Assembly (NCBI GenBank): GCA_910577825.1
Contig: CAJTOK010000008.1
Span: 10,792 to 74,791 of the forward strand
Direction of reading: 5' to 3'
Source of the DNA: an uncultured Lachnospiraceae bacterium
Lineage (GTDB): Bacteria > Bacillota > Clostridia > Lachnospirales > Lachnospiraceae
Length of the DNA stretch: 64,000 nucleotides
Part shown: positions 1-8,145 of the stretch, one piece after another
Numbering within the stretch: the first letter of the stretch is position 1
How the letters are laid out: every line of letters starts with the position of its first letter
Notes under the pieces: model-generated
The model's database searches: none
Seen by the model: the letters and a program-made list of their open reading frames with translations, nothing else
What the model was told of the DNA's origin: nothing
Made by a program: the position numbers and the translations under genes

Positions 1-582
1 AATAACAAGCCTTTTTATAGTTTCCTTTGTAAAATAATCTTCCTGCCCTGGCTTTGCAAGGAGTACAACCTGTGTTCCAGGGCTTTCATTAAAGAAAGGT
101 GCATCTTTGCACTCTGTCCCGTGGTTAATTATATTATATGTACCATCAGGCTTCCCCCGCCATTCAAGTACAGGCGCATCTTCTGTTTTACAGGATTTTG
201 TATACATCTTTATTTCATCAGATACCATAAAACATGATAAAAGCCCGATACCAAACCTTCCTATATAATCAGTCTGTATCCTGCCGTCTTCCAGGTTTCT
301 TTTAGATGATTCGCCGATAATAGCAAGAAACTGGTGGATTTCAGCTTCTGACAGCCCAAGCCCGTTATCTGTAAAAACCAGTTTCTTTCCTTCTTCTATC
401 ACAAGTGTAATACACCCGGCAATTTCTGTCCCATTCCCTAAGTTCTTCCTTGCATTAATTGCATCAACACCATTCTGTAAAAGCTCCCTTATATATACAT
501 CGGGGCTGCTGTAAAGGTGGTCAGATAAAATTTCAATCATGCCGCCTAAATTTACTTTAAAACGAAAATCTTCCATAACCAT
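1..582 (-). CDS. HSP90-family ATPase (HtpG-like), N-terminal part only
   Basis: The frame is open from an ATG at 582 to the window edge (194 codons seen; the C-terminal part lies outside). The GHKL ATPase signatures of HSP90 are in order: RELLQNGVDAI near residue 33, DNGLGL near 72, GRFGIGLLS near 108 and GTQVVL near 171. HSP90 proteins are cytosolic ATP-dependent chaperones. The start at 582 directly abuts the stop of the upstream gene and has GGAGG 5 bases before it; a second ATG at 576 is less well spaced. The gene is the last seen in a run from glpK through rtcB and two paralogous repeat-type genes. It may be an HSP90 paralogue specialised for that cluster rather than the general htpG; the missing C-terminus would decide. 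Confidence 0.85.
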   Translation of the reverse strand, partial: MVMEDFRFKVNLGGMIEILSDHLYSSPDVYIRELLQNGVDAINARKNLGNGTEIAGCITLVIEEGKKLVFTDNGLGLSEAEIHQFLAIIGESSKRNLEDGRIQTDYIGRFGIGLLSCFMVSDEIKMYTKSCKTEDAPVLEWRGKPDGTYNIINHGTECKDAPFFNESPGTQVVLLAKPGQEDYFTKETIKRLVI

Positions 583-1695
583 TTAATCCTCCATTGCATT
601 TTCCAGTGCATCTTGTAAATCCTTTATATAGCTGTCTGCATTATTTCTCTGGTCAAATTTCTTTGCAATACTTTCTGTCCTGTTATAATAATAATTAAAT
701 AAATCTTCTGTTTTATATATCCTGTCCTCATTATATAATGGAAAAGAGGAATCTAACTGTAACCTTACCGTTTCCCTGCCGCTTTTTACCATCTGTTTCC
801 AGAAACAGCATACATGCTGCGAAGAACATAGCAAATCATAAGGACTGTGTTCCTTTTCCAGTTCTTTCCAGTATTTTTTATAAACCCTTAATGCCCTGCC
901 TGGCTTTGTATGTGCATAACAGTCCATAATAGTGCCCCACACCTGGTATTCCGTCTTGTCATTAATTTTACGTTCAAGCAGCCCTGCAAGCCCTGCCGCT
1001 TTTTCAAACTCACGGTTATCCATATAATAATCAAGAAATGAAATCTTCATTCTAAGCCACGCATCAAAGTAATCCCCGCCACACCTTAATTTAAAGTTTT
1101 CAATATCCTCTGCCAGTTCCAAAGCTTTTTCAAGGTTTCCAGCATCAAGGTAAAACCCTATCTCTGTATTTCTCTCACATGCCCTGCAGTCACTGTTGGA
1201 ATCCCTTGGGATTTTTTCAAAATTGCGGAAAGCCTCTTCTGCTTTTTTATTATCAAAATTATAAAAATAATAAAGTGACCGGTAATAAGGTTTTAAATTA
1301 TACCCATAACTTATAGAACGTTTTTTAAAATCTTCAAAAAACTTTAAACAGTCCTCCATTGAAATCTGGTAAAAACTGCTGCATTCTTCAATTACCCATT
1401 TATAAATCCACAATATATGGTCAAGCGCATTGTCATAACTTGTGTCAAACTGTGTTGATGGTGTATCCGGATACCTGTCTATAATAGATAACATTTCAGG
1501 GAATACTACCATCATATACATAACATCACCATAAAAACATGCTTCATGGCACATTTCCTCCCTGAAATATATCCTGAATGGCACATCATTATGCTGGTCT
1601 GCTGCCCCTATAGCTTCCCTTAATGCCTCTGTCCTTGCCTTGCCATGGGGCAGGCCGTCATAATGCTTCTTTAATTCTTCCGGGTTGTAATTCAT
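583..1695 (-). CDS. Uncharacterised TPR-like helical protein, paralogue A
   Basis: This 370-residue soluble protein has no signal peptide or membrane segment. It is predicted mostly helical, with TPR-like stretches such as NTEIGFYLDAGNLEKALEL near residue 175. It aligns over its whole length with the next upstream gene, sharing the N-terminal LPHGKAR, the FREE motif, YPDTPSTQFDT, and PRDSNSDCRAC containing a Cys-x-x-Cys. From memory, similar proteins with a PRD..SDC..C motif occur beside HSP90-family genes in Actinobacteria; this was not searched. Its stop codon touches the HSP90 start, suggesting translational coupling, and it may be a client adaptor or co-chaperone of that protein. No catalytic motif is visible and the function is unknown. 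Confidence 0.8.
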   Translation of the reverse strand: MNYNPEELKKHYDGLPHGKARTEALREAIGAADQHNDVPFRIYFREEMCHEACFYGDVMYMMVVFPEMLSIIDRYPDTPSTQFDTSYDNALDHILWIYKWVIEECSSFYQISMEDCLKFFEDFKKRSISYGYNLKPYYRSLYYFYNFDNKKAEEAFRNFEKIPRDSNSDCRACERNTEIGFYLDAGNLEKALELAEDIENFKLRCGGDYFDAWLRMKISFLDYYMDNREFEKAAGLAGLLERKINDKTEYQVWGTIMDCYAHTKPGRALRVYKKYWKELEKEHSPYDLLCSSQHVCCFWKQMVKSGRETVRLQLDSSFPLYNEDRIYKTEDLFNYYYNRTESIAKKFDQRNNADSYIKDLQDALENAMED

Positions 1696-1714
1696 TTAAG
1701 CCCTCCTGAAATCT

Positions 1715-2833
1715 TTATATAATATCTAATTTTTCACCCATCTCTTTTATGTAGCTGCCTGCATTGTTTCTTTTATCAAATTTTAATGCAATATCCCTTG
1801 CCCTGTTATAATAATAATTATATAAATCTTCTGTATTGTAAATTTTTTTCTCATTGTACAATGGAAAAGAATTATCAAGGTCCAGTTTTACAGTATCCTT
1901 ACCGCTGTCTTTCCTGAATTTCTTCCAGAAGCAGCATACATTTAACACCTTGTCAAACTCATCTGACGGGCTTGTACCGCTTTGCCATTCTTTCCAGTGT
2001 TTCTTATATATCCTTAATGCCCTGCCTGGCCTTGTATATGAATAACACCTTAAAATATCATCCCATGCCTGGTATTCTGCTTTATCATTCATATTGCGTT
2101 CCATCATATAAGCAATTTTATCTGCCTTTTCAAAGTCTTTGCCCATATAATATCTCATAAAACTTAATTTCATCCTGCACCATGCGTCATTATCATTTCC
2201 GCACTTTAATTTAAAACTTTCAATATCCCCTGCAAGCTTTACAGCTTTTTCCAAATCCCCTTTGTCAAGATAAAAACTTATCTCTGTATTTCTGTCACAT
2301 GCCTTGCAGTTACTGTTTGAATCCCTGGGCAGCCTTTCAAAATTATAAAATGCTTCATCCGCTTTTTCATCATCAAAATGGTAAAAACCATATAACAGCC
2401 TGTAGTATGGCTTTAAATTAAAACCATACCCAGTGCAGCGCCTTTTAAAATCTTCAAAAAACTTCATACAGTCCTCCATTGGGACCTGGTAAAAAGAAGA
2501 ACACCTGCTGACAACCCATTTATATACCCATAACACATGCTCCAAAGCATTTTTATAAGCAGTATCAAACTGCGTGGATGGTGTATCCGGATATCTGTCT
2601 ATAAGATTTAAAATCTCCGGGAACACTACCATCATTTCCGTTTCATCACCATAAAAACATGACTCTTCACATAAATCTTCACGGAAATATATCATAAAAC
2701 ATACATCATTATGCCTGTCTGCCTCTGTAATAGCACTTTTAATTGCTGCCATACGTGCCCTTCCATGTGGCAGATTATCATAAACCCCCTTGATATCCTC
2801 TGGATTATATTCTTGCCCAATATTATTTTCCAT
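1715..2833 (-). CDS. Uncharacterised TPR-like helical protein, paralogue B
   Basis: This 372-residue soluble protein is a tandem paralogue of the downstream gene. It shares LPHGRAR, YPDTPSTQFDTAY, LKPYYR, PRDSNSNCKACDRNTEISF and PGRALRIYKKHWKEW in the same order. The Cys-x-x-Cys (residues near 172-175) is kept in both copies, so it is probably structural or metal-binding. The gene starts about 35 bases after rtcB ends, and 19 bases separate it from paralogue A, so all four genes probably share a transcript. The copies differ at many positions, so the duplication is not recent. The function is unknown; scaffold or adaptor work with the HSP90-like protein and RtcB is inference from position. 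Confidence 0.8.
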   Translation of the reverse strand: MENNIGQEYNPEDIKGVYDNLPHGRARMAAIKSAITEADRHNDVCFMIYFREDLCEESCFYGDETEMMVVFPEILNLIDRYPDTPSTQFDTAYKNALEHVLWVYKWVVSRCSSFYQVPMEDCMKFFEDFKRRCTGYGFNLKPYYRLLYGFYHFDDEKADEAFYNFERLPRDSNSNCKACDRNTEISFYLDKGDLEKAVKLAGDIESFKLKCGNDNDAWCRMKLSFMRYYMGKDFEKADKIAYMMERNMNDKAEYQAWDDILRCYSYTRPGRALRIYKKHWKEWQSGTSPSDEFDKVLNVCCFWKKFRKDSGKDTVKLDLDNSFPLYNEKKIYNTEDLYNYYYNRARDIALKFDKRNNAGSYIKEMGEKLDII

Positions 2834-2867
2834 TCCCCTGTGTTTCCTTTCTTAGATGCACATACTG

Positions 2868-4067
2868 TTATGATGCTTTAAAATTATACACTGGTTTCAT
2901 AATATCAATTATATCCACAGAATCCTTTATAGCATCAATTATATCATCTAAAGATTTATAAGCCATTGGCGCTTCATCAATCGTTTTTTCGTTTACAGAT
3001 GTTGTATAAACCCCCTCCATAACACGTTTATATTCTTCCATATCCAATGTTTCCTTTGCCCTGGTACGTGACATAAGCCTGCCTGCGCCATGAGGGGCAG
3101 AATAATTCCATTCCGGGTTTCCCCTGCCTGTTGCAAGCACACTCCCGTCCCTCATATTAACTGGTATCAGGACTTTTTCATCTTTATATGCAGATATTGC
3201 CCCTTTTCTTAAAATCATGTTTTTAGTATCAATATAATTATGGATTGTGTGGAATGCTTCCCCTGCTTCTATACCTGCACGCCCTAAAAGTATTTTTGCA
3301 ATCTTTTCACGGTTTCTTCTGGCAAAATCCTGGCAAATCTCCACATCATGCAGGTAGTATTTAAAATAAATTCCGTAAAGATAACATAAATCATCTGGTA
3401 TTAAACTCTGCTTTTTCTCCCATTTAAGTTTCTTTAATGCTGCCTGGATTTCTTTCCTGCGCCCCTCTGCTTTGTATTCAGTTATAAGTGCCTCTTTTTT
3501 CTTAAGATAATCTTCCTTGCCAGAATGGAGTTCTACAGCAAATTTCTGGTAAAATTCTGCTACCTGCTTGCCAAGGTTGCGGCTGCCTGTATGGATAACA
3601 AGGTACTTCGTCCCGTCTGCTGCCTGGTCTATTTCAATAAAATGGTTGCCGCCGCCAAGTGTGCCAAGGCTTCTTTCAAGATATTTTGTATCTTTAAGGC
3701 TTCTGTAACAATGGAGTTCCTGGAGATTAAAACGTTCATCCCTTCCAGCCCATACATTCATGCCAGAAGGAATATAATGTGCAGCTTCATCTACTTTTTC
3801 AAAATCAATGTCTGTTTTGCCAATATTAACCGTATACATCCCACAGCCAATATCAACCCCTACAATATTTGGCACTGCCTTGTCCGTTATTGTCATAGTA
3901 GTGCCTATAGTACAGCCCTTTCCTGCATGTACATCTGGCATAATACGTATCTGGCTTCCCTCTGTAAATTCATAGTCACACATCCTGCGTATCTGCTCTA
4001 TTGCCTCATCTTCTACAATATTTGCATAACATATGGCAGTATTAACTTTCCCCTTAATCTCAAACAT
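2868..4067 (-). CDS. rtcB: RtcB-family RNA ligase
   Basis: RtcB ligases join RNA 2',3'-cyclic phosphate or 3'-phosphate ends to 5'-OH ends, using GTP and Mn2+, in tRNA or rRNA repair. The protein (399 residues from the chosen start) carries the metal-binding GVDIGCGM near residue 70, GGNHFIE near 138, HTGSR near 160, and APHGAGR near 326 with the histidine that takes GMP. The length fits the shorter bacterial RtcB group. I chose the ATG at 4067 rather than 4094 because GGGAGG lies 9 bases before it. It overlaps the glpK stop by 8 bases, which points to coupling. Neither an archease gene nor rtcA/rtcR is present; instead the neighbours are the paralogous repeat proteins and HSP90. Confidence 0.93.
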   Translation of the reverse strand: MFEIKGKVNTAICYANIVEDEAIEQIRRMCDYEFTEGSQIRIMPDVHAGKGCTIGTTMTITDKAVPNIVGVDIGCGMYTVNIGKTDIDFEKVDEAAHYIPSGMNVWAGRDERFNLQELHCYRSLKDTKYLERSLGTLGGGNHFIEIDQAADGTKYLVIHTGSRNLGKQVAEFYQKFAVELHSGKEDYLKKKEALITEYKAEGRRKEIQAALKKLKWEKKQSLIPDDLCYLYGIYFKYYLHDVEICQDFARRNREKIAKILLGRAGIEAGEAFHTIHNYIDTKNMILRKGAISAYKDEKVLIPVNMRDGSVLATGRGNPEWNYSAPHGAGRLMSRTRAKETLDMEEYKRVMEGVYTTSVNEKTIDEAPMAYKSLDDIIDAIKDSVDIIDIMKPVYNFKAS

Positions 4068-5562
4068 AACAGTTTCCCTCCCAGCTAATTGCACAGTTTA
4101 TTGCCCTTTTCCAGCCATCAAGCATTATATTCCTTTTTTCTTCTGTTATCCCTGGATAAAAAGCTTTGCTTGTATTTATATTATCCATAATTTCTTCTTT
4201 GCTGTCCCAGTAACCGGCAGCAAGCCCTGCAAGGTATGCAGCACCTGCGGCAGTGCTTTCTTTGCAGGCTGGGCAAAGCACTGGTATATTTATAATATCT
4301 GCCTGTACCTGCATTAAGAAATTATTGGCACTTGCGCCGCCATCTGCTTTTAACGCTGGTATATTAATCCCTGAATCTGCTTCCATTGCCTTTACAACAT
4401 CATTTGCCTGGTATGCAACCGATTCAAGTGCGGCACGTATAATATGGTATTTATTAACACCACGTGTAAGCCCTGTAACCACGCCCCTTGCATGCTGGTG
4501 CCAGTAAGGTGCGCCAAGCCCTGTAAATGCAGGGACAATATAACAGCCATTTGTATCCGGGACTTTCTGCGCCATTGCTTCTGAATCCGCAGCAGCATCT
4601 ATTAAACGCATTTCATCACGCAGCCATTGTATTATAGCACCTGCAATAAATACAGAGCCCTCCAGCGCATAGGAAATCTTTCCGCCAGTCCCCCATGATA
4701 TAGTAGTTACAAGCCCGTTTTCTGAAAATACAGGTTTCTCCCCTGTATTCATTAAAAGGAAACAGCCTGTACCATACGTATTCTTAACATCACCTTTATT
4801 AAAACAGGCCTGTCCAAAAAGTGCCGCCTGCTGGTCGCCAGCAGCACTTGCCACAGGAACCTGCCTTCCAAAATATGAACTGTCTGCCATCCCGTATATT
4901 TCACTTGTCCCACGCACCTCCGGCAGCATAGAAAGCGGGATATCCAGTTCTTTTAATATATCTTCATCCCACTTTAATTCATTAATATTATACATCATTG
5001 TACGTGAAGCATTAGAATAATCTGTTACATGTACCCTGCCTTTTGTAAGGTTCCATATAATCCATGTGTCTACCGTGCCAAAAAGAAGCTCACCGTTCTC
5101 TGCCCTTTTCCTGGCATCCTTTACATTATCTAAAATCCATTTAAGCTTTGTAGCAGAAAAATAGGCATCAATAACAAGCCCCGTCTTTTTGCGGAATATG
5201 TCCACAAGCCCTTTTTCTTTTAAAGAATCACAATATGCAGAAGTGCGGCGGCACTGCCAGACGATTGCATTATAAACCGGCCTGCCTGTTTTTTTATCCC
5301 AGACCACCGTGGTTTCCCGCTGGTTTGTTATTCCTATTGCAGCAATGCCAGAAGCATCCACACCTGCCTTAGACATAGCTTCCACCGCAACCCCAAGCTG
5401 CGCTGCCCAGATTTCCCTGGCATCATGCTCTACCCAGCCTGGCTGTGGAAAAATCTGTGTAAACTCTTTCTGTGCAACAGATACTATTTCCCCCTTGTGG
5501 TTAAATAAAATACAGCGGCTGCTTGTAGTACCTGCATCAAGCGCCATAATAAACTTTTTCAT
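4060..5562 (-). CDS. glpK: Glycerol kinase
   Basis: GlpK phosphorylates glycerol to sn-glycerol 3-phosphate with ATP in the cytosol. The 500-residue protein matches the family length and starts with the FGGY-kinase phosphate loop (ALDAGTTSSR, residues 7-16). It also has FPQPGWVEHDA, ITNQRETTVVWD and the second nucleotide-binding motif GTGCFLLMNTG near 265. The ATG is preceded by GGGGG at a 5-6 base distance, and a small hairpin sits right in front of that site (separate entry). No glycerol facilitator or glycerol-3-phosphate dehydrogenase gene is adjacent. The next gene is rtcB, overlapping by 8 bases, which is an unexpected partner for a catabolic kinase. Confidence 0.96.
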   Translation of the reverse strand: MKKFIMALDAGTTSSRCILFNHKGEIVSVAQKEFTQIFPQPGWVEHDAREIWAAQLGVAVEAMSKAGVDASGIAAIGITNQRETTVVWDKKTGRPVYNAIVWQCRRTSAYCDSLKEKGLVDIFRKKTGLVIDAYFSATKLKWILDNVKDARKRAENGELLFGTVDTWIIWNLTKGRVHVTDYSNASRTMMYNINELKWDEDILKELDIPLSMLPEVRGTSEIYGMADSSYFGRQVPVASAAGDQQAALFGQACFNKGDVKNTYGTGCFLLMNTGEKPVFSENGLVTTISWGTGGKISYALEGSVFIAGAIIQWLRDEMRLIDAAADSEAMAQKVPDTNGCYIVPAFTGLGAPYWHQHARGVVTGLTRGVNKYHIIRAALESVAYQANDVVKAMEADSGINIPALKADGGASANNFLMQVQADIINIPVLCPACKESTAAGAAYLAGLAAGYWDSKEEIMDNINTSKAFYPGITEEKRNIMLDGWKRAINCAISWEGNCYV

Positions 5563-5591
5563 AAAAATCCCCCATGCCGCCTCCAGGCGGT
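5563..5591 (-). promoter_or_regulatory. Hairpin directly upstream of the glpK ribosome-binding site
   Basis: On the minus strand a 6-bp stem, CCGCCT-GG-AGGCGG (5577-5590), is followed at once by CATGGGGGATTTTT and the glpK ATG. The same layout (small hairpin, G-rich site, ATT-rich spacer, start) occurs before several other genes in this window, so it is probably a leader element acting on translation or mRNA stability. Confidence 0.6.
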
Positions 5592-5717
5592 ATAATTTAA
5601 TATATTTTAGGCAGCATTTTCTGATATGGTCTTATTTTACCATAAAAACCAGTAAAAATCCATTGCATTTGCTAGTATATAAACAAAGCATAACAGCCGG
5701 TTACAAAAGTTTCTTTG

Positions 5718-5748
5718 TGCCGCCTAAAGGCGGCATGGGGGGATTATT
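5718..5748 (+). promoter_or_regulatory. Plus-strand copy of the hairpin-plus-RBS leader
   Basis: A perfect 8-bp stem, TGCCGCCT-AA-AGGCGGCA (5718-5735), is followed by TGGGGGGATTATT and an ATG at 5749. It is nearly the glpK leader in the opposite orientation, 130 bases away, but here it precedes only a 26-codon reading frame. Confidence 0.55.
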
Positions 5749-5829
5749 ATGGCAGGAACAATACAGCACCACATAAAAAATACCTGCAGGACATTGGAAC
5801 TTTGCGTTATATTACCAGCCCGCAAATAG
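5749..5829 (+). CDS. Possible 26-codon small ORF behind a leader hairpin
   Basis: An ATG with an excellent Shine-Dalgarno (GGGGGG, 6 bases away) opens a 26-codon frame beginning MAGTIQHHIKNTC and ending at TAG 5827-5829. It fits the gap before the convergent ferritin-like gene, whose stop is at 5837. The peptide has no recognisable family, signal or membrane segment. It may be a small protein, a leader remnant left when the hairpin element was copied here, or chance. The strong start site is the only positive evidence. Confidence 0.25.
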   Translation: MAGTIQHHIKNTCRTLELCVILPARK

Positions 5830-5836
5830 CAATAAA

Positions 5837-6379
5837 TTATATTTCCTTTAGTAATGACTGCAAAAGCATAATATGGTACTCCTCATCTTTAATTATCCTT
5901 TCCAGCACTGCAGTAACACAATTATCTTTTATCATATTTATATGTACCCTGTATTGTTTTATAGCAGCTTTTTCTGACTCTATATCCGCCAGTATCATTT
6001 TTCCAGGATTTTCTGGTATTGAAAGATACGCTGGCGTCCACAGCTTAGCGCCGTTCTGGTATTTTGCCATAAAATCCACATTGCCGCCCAGAAGATTAAC
6101 CAGCTCCCCTAATTTCTGCAAGTGCATCATTTCCGCCATTGCAATTCCAAGTATTGTTTTTGCTACAGGACATTTAATACATGACAGGCGGTTTTCATTA
6201 TTGATATATTGTGTAATTGCTGATAATTCAGATACAGAACCACAATAATCAATACTTAGCAAATTAGCATATGCAAGGTTCTGCCCTGCTGCCTGTATCT
6301 GTGGATAAGGTAAATCTGCCATAGCAGGCCTTATTCCTGAAAAATTACAGTTATTAGTAAGTAAACATTCCTTTTCCAT
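5837..6379 (-). CDS. Ferritin-like di-iron/Mn domain protein
   Basis: The 180-residue protein looks like a four-helix ferritin-like fold. Metal-ligand patterns fall in the expected order: SELSAITQY near residue 47, AEMMHLQKLG near 82, DIESEKAAIKQY near 132 and DEEYHIMLL near 165. Related clostridial proteins are annotated as ferritin-like, rubrerythrin-like or Mn-catalase-like; none of these activities can be assigned here. It would act in the cytosol, probably in metal or peroxide handling. I chose the ATG at 6379 (AGGAGGG, 9 bases away) over the ATG at 6406. It is transcribed divergently from the sialate esterase gene. A CIKC motif near residue 64 is unexplained. Confidence 0.75.
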   Translation of the reverse strand: MEKECLLTNNCNFSGIRPAMADLPYPQIQAAGQNLAYANLLSIDYCGSVSELSAITQYINNENRLSCIKCPVAKTILGIAMAEMMHLQKLGELVNLLGGNVDFMAKYQNGAKLWTPAYLSIPENPGKMILADIESEKAAIKQYRVHINMIKDNCVTAVLERIIKDEEYHIMLLQSLLKEI

Positions 6380-6415
6380 TATAAACAGCCCTCCTGGAAT
6401 ATCCATATAAATAAT

Positions 6416-6443
6416 ATATTACCAGACTTAAAAATTGTTACAA
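6416..6443 (-). promoter_or_regulatory. Putative sigma-A promoter of the ferritin-like gene
   Basis: On the minus strand TTGTAA (6438-6443) and TAATAT (6416-6421) are separated by 16 bases, about 40 bases before the chosen start. Confidence 0.45.
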
Positions 6444-6458
6444 TATAATATAAAAAGC

Positions 6459-6487
6459 TTGCAGCCGCTGTTAACTATGTGTACAAT
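6459..6487 (+). promoter_or_regulatory. Putative sigma-A promoter of the sialate esterase gene
   Basis: TTGCAG (6459-6464), a 17-base spacer and TACAAT (6482-6487) lie about 50 bases before the ATG at 6536. Confidence 0.5.
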
Positions 6488-6535
6488 TATATGGAAATCA
6501 TTCCATAATTTTATTAAGTTAAGGAGGAACAGTAT

Positions 6536-8086
6536 ATGCTTAAATTACCAGCCGTTTTTAGTGATTGTATGGTATTACAAAGGAATAAAAATATTGCAGT
6601 ATGGGGAGAATCAGACGGAAGTTTTGTTGCTGTATCATTAGATAACTATACTGTGGAAACAGAAGTACAGAATGGCAGATGGAGTCTTCTGCTGCCGCCA
6701 CATAAGGCAGGCGGCCCTTATAGAATGACTGTAAAAAGCGGAAATGATGTTATCATTTTTGACGATATCATGCTTGGCGAGGTCTGGCTTGCAGGCGGCC
6801 AGTCCAATATGGAATTTGAACTACAGAACAGCAAAGGCGGCAGCAGCATAATAGAAAATGCTTCTGGTGGTAATGTAAGGTTTTATTATACCCCTAAAGT
6901 ATCATGGACAGGTGAGGAATTATATAAAGCTGAAGCAGAAAGTTCATGGAGTAAATTTACCCCGGAAAGCTGTAAAAACTGGTCTGCTGTTGGATATTAT
7001 TTTGCTGCCGGGTTATCAGAAAGGCTTGGTGTTACAGTAGGAATAATTGGCTGTAACTGGGGCGGCACTTCGGCATCATGCTGGATTAGCAGGGATTTTC
7101 TTGAATCTGTGCCATGCCTTTCTTCTTATCTGGAAGAATATGATAATATAGTTAAAAACCAGGACGAAGAAAAATATCTTAAAGAACTGGAAGAATACTG
7201 CGCTTACCAGGCAGAATTTGATAAAAATGCAGGAAATTACTTTGCTACATCACCAGACCCGTCATGGGAAGAAGCAGTAAAACTTTTTGGTGAAAGCAGG
7301 TACCCGGGTCCTATGGGACCACGTACCCCGAACCATCCATGCGGGCTGTATGAGTCAATGCTTAGCCGTATAGCACCATATACGCTTGCAGGCTTTTTGT
7401 ATTACCAGGGCGAGGAGGATGACCATAAGCCATATACATACTATGAACTGCTTTCTACACTTGTAAAACAGTGGAGATATGACTGGAAAGATGATACCCT
7501 TCCATTTATGTTAGTACAGCTTCCTGTATTCCAGGATGCAAATGAACCTGATTATAAGAACTGGCCATTTATACGTGAAGCACAGATGAAACTTTATAAT
7601 ACTGTTAAAAATACAGGGATTGCTGTTATACTTGAACATGGCGAGTATGGCAATATACATCCTGTGGATAAGAAGCCAGTTGGTGAAAGGCTTATGTTAC
7701 AGGCAATGTACCATGTATACGGGAATACCAGCCTGGCAGAAGCCGCAGGCCCTTTATACCATTCATACTATACAGATGGCAGCAAGATACATATAAAGTT
7801 CCAGAATGCAGAAACAGGGCTTAAATGTACAGAAAAAGTGCTGGATGGCTTTGAAATAGCAGGTGCAGATAAAAAGTATTTTCCTGCAGAAGCTGTTATA
7901 ACAGGCAGCAGTGTTATACTGGAATCAGATAAAGTAAAAACCTCTCTGTATGCAAGGTATTTCTGGACAAATTATGGCAAAGTGGCATTGTACGGGGCAA
8001 ATGGCATACCTGCTGCACCATTCAGGACAAGCACTGAAGACGGCTCAGAATTTACAGGAAGCAGGAATACAGGGCTAGTTGACTAA
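6536..8086 (+). CDS. Sialate O-acetylesterase-like SGNH hydrolase
   Basis: The protein (516 residues) resembles the SASA/DUF303 esterases that remove acetyl groups from sialic acids or plant glycans. Block I with the catalytic serine is GGQSNMEFEL near residue 88. Later blocks include GCNWGGTSASCWIS near 178, YYQGEEDDHKPY near 291 and NIHPVDKKPVGERL near 378, the last with the likely catalytic histidine. No signal peptide is visible, so it probably acts on oligosaccharides already taken up. GGAGG lies 7 bases before the ATG. The gene is alone with its own promoter, and the greA promoter overlaps its stop codon. Acetyl-xylan or other carbohydrate esterase activity is equally possible. Confidence 0.85.
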   Translation: MLKLPAVFSDCMVLQRNKNIAVWGESDGSFVAVSLDNYTVETEVQNGRWSLLLPPHKAGGPYRMTVKSGNDVIIFDDIMLGEVWLAGGQSNMEFELQNSKGGSSIIENASGGNVRFYYTPKVSWTGEELYKAEAESSWSKFTPESCKNWSAVGYYFAAGLSERLGVTVGIIGCNWGGTSASCWISRDFLESVPCLSSYLEEYDNIVKNQDEEKYLKELEEYCAYQAEFDKNAGNYFATSPDPSWEEAVKLFGESRYPGPMGPRTPNHPCGLYESMLSRIAPYTLAGFLYYQGEEDDHKPYTYYELLSTLVKQWRYDWKDDTLPFMLVQLPVFQDANEPDYKNWPFIREAQMKLYNTVKNTGIAVILEHGEYGNIHPVDKKPVGERLMLQAMYHVYGNTSLAEAAGPLYHSYYTDGSKIHIKFQNAETGLKCTEKVLDGFEIAGADKKYFPAEAVITGSSVILESDKVKTSLYARYFWTNYGKVALYGANGIPAAPFRTSTEDGSEFTGSRNTGLVD

Positions 8087-8107
8087 GCAGCAAAGATAAG
8101 TTATAAT
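8079..8107 (+). promoter_or_regulatory. Sigma-A promoter of greA-lysS
   Basis: TTGACT (8079-8084), a 17-base spacer and TATAAT (8102-8107) lie 38 bases before the greA ATG. The -35 box overlaps the stop of the preceding gene. Confidence 0.65.
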
Positions 8108-8145
8108 TAGTATCCGTTATTATTTAAAAACCGGAGGAAAAGTAA

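Noticed and set aside
3525..4088. 187-codon plus-strand frame opposite rtcB
   Set aside because: Antisense shadow of a clear RtcB gene, rich in Cys/Phe/Tyr, with no start signal.
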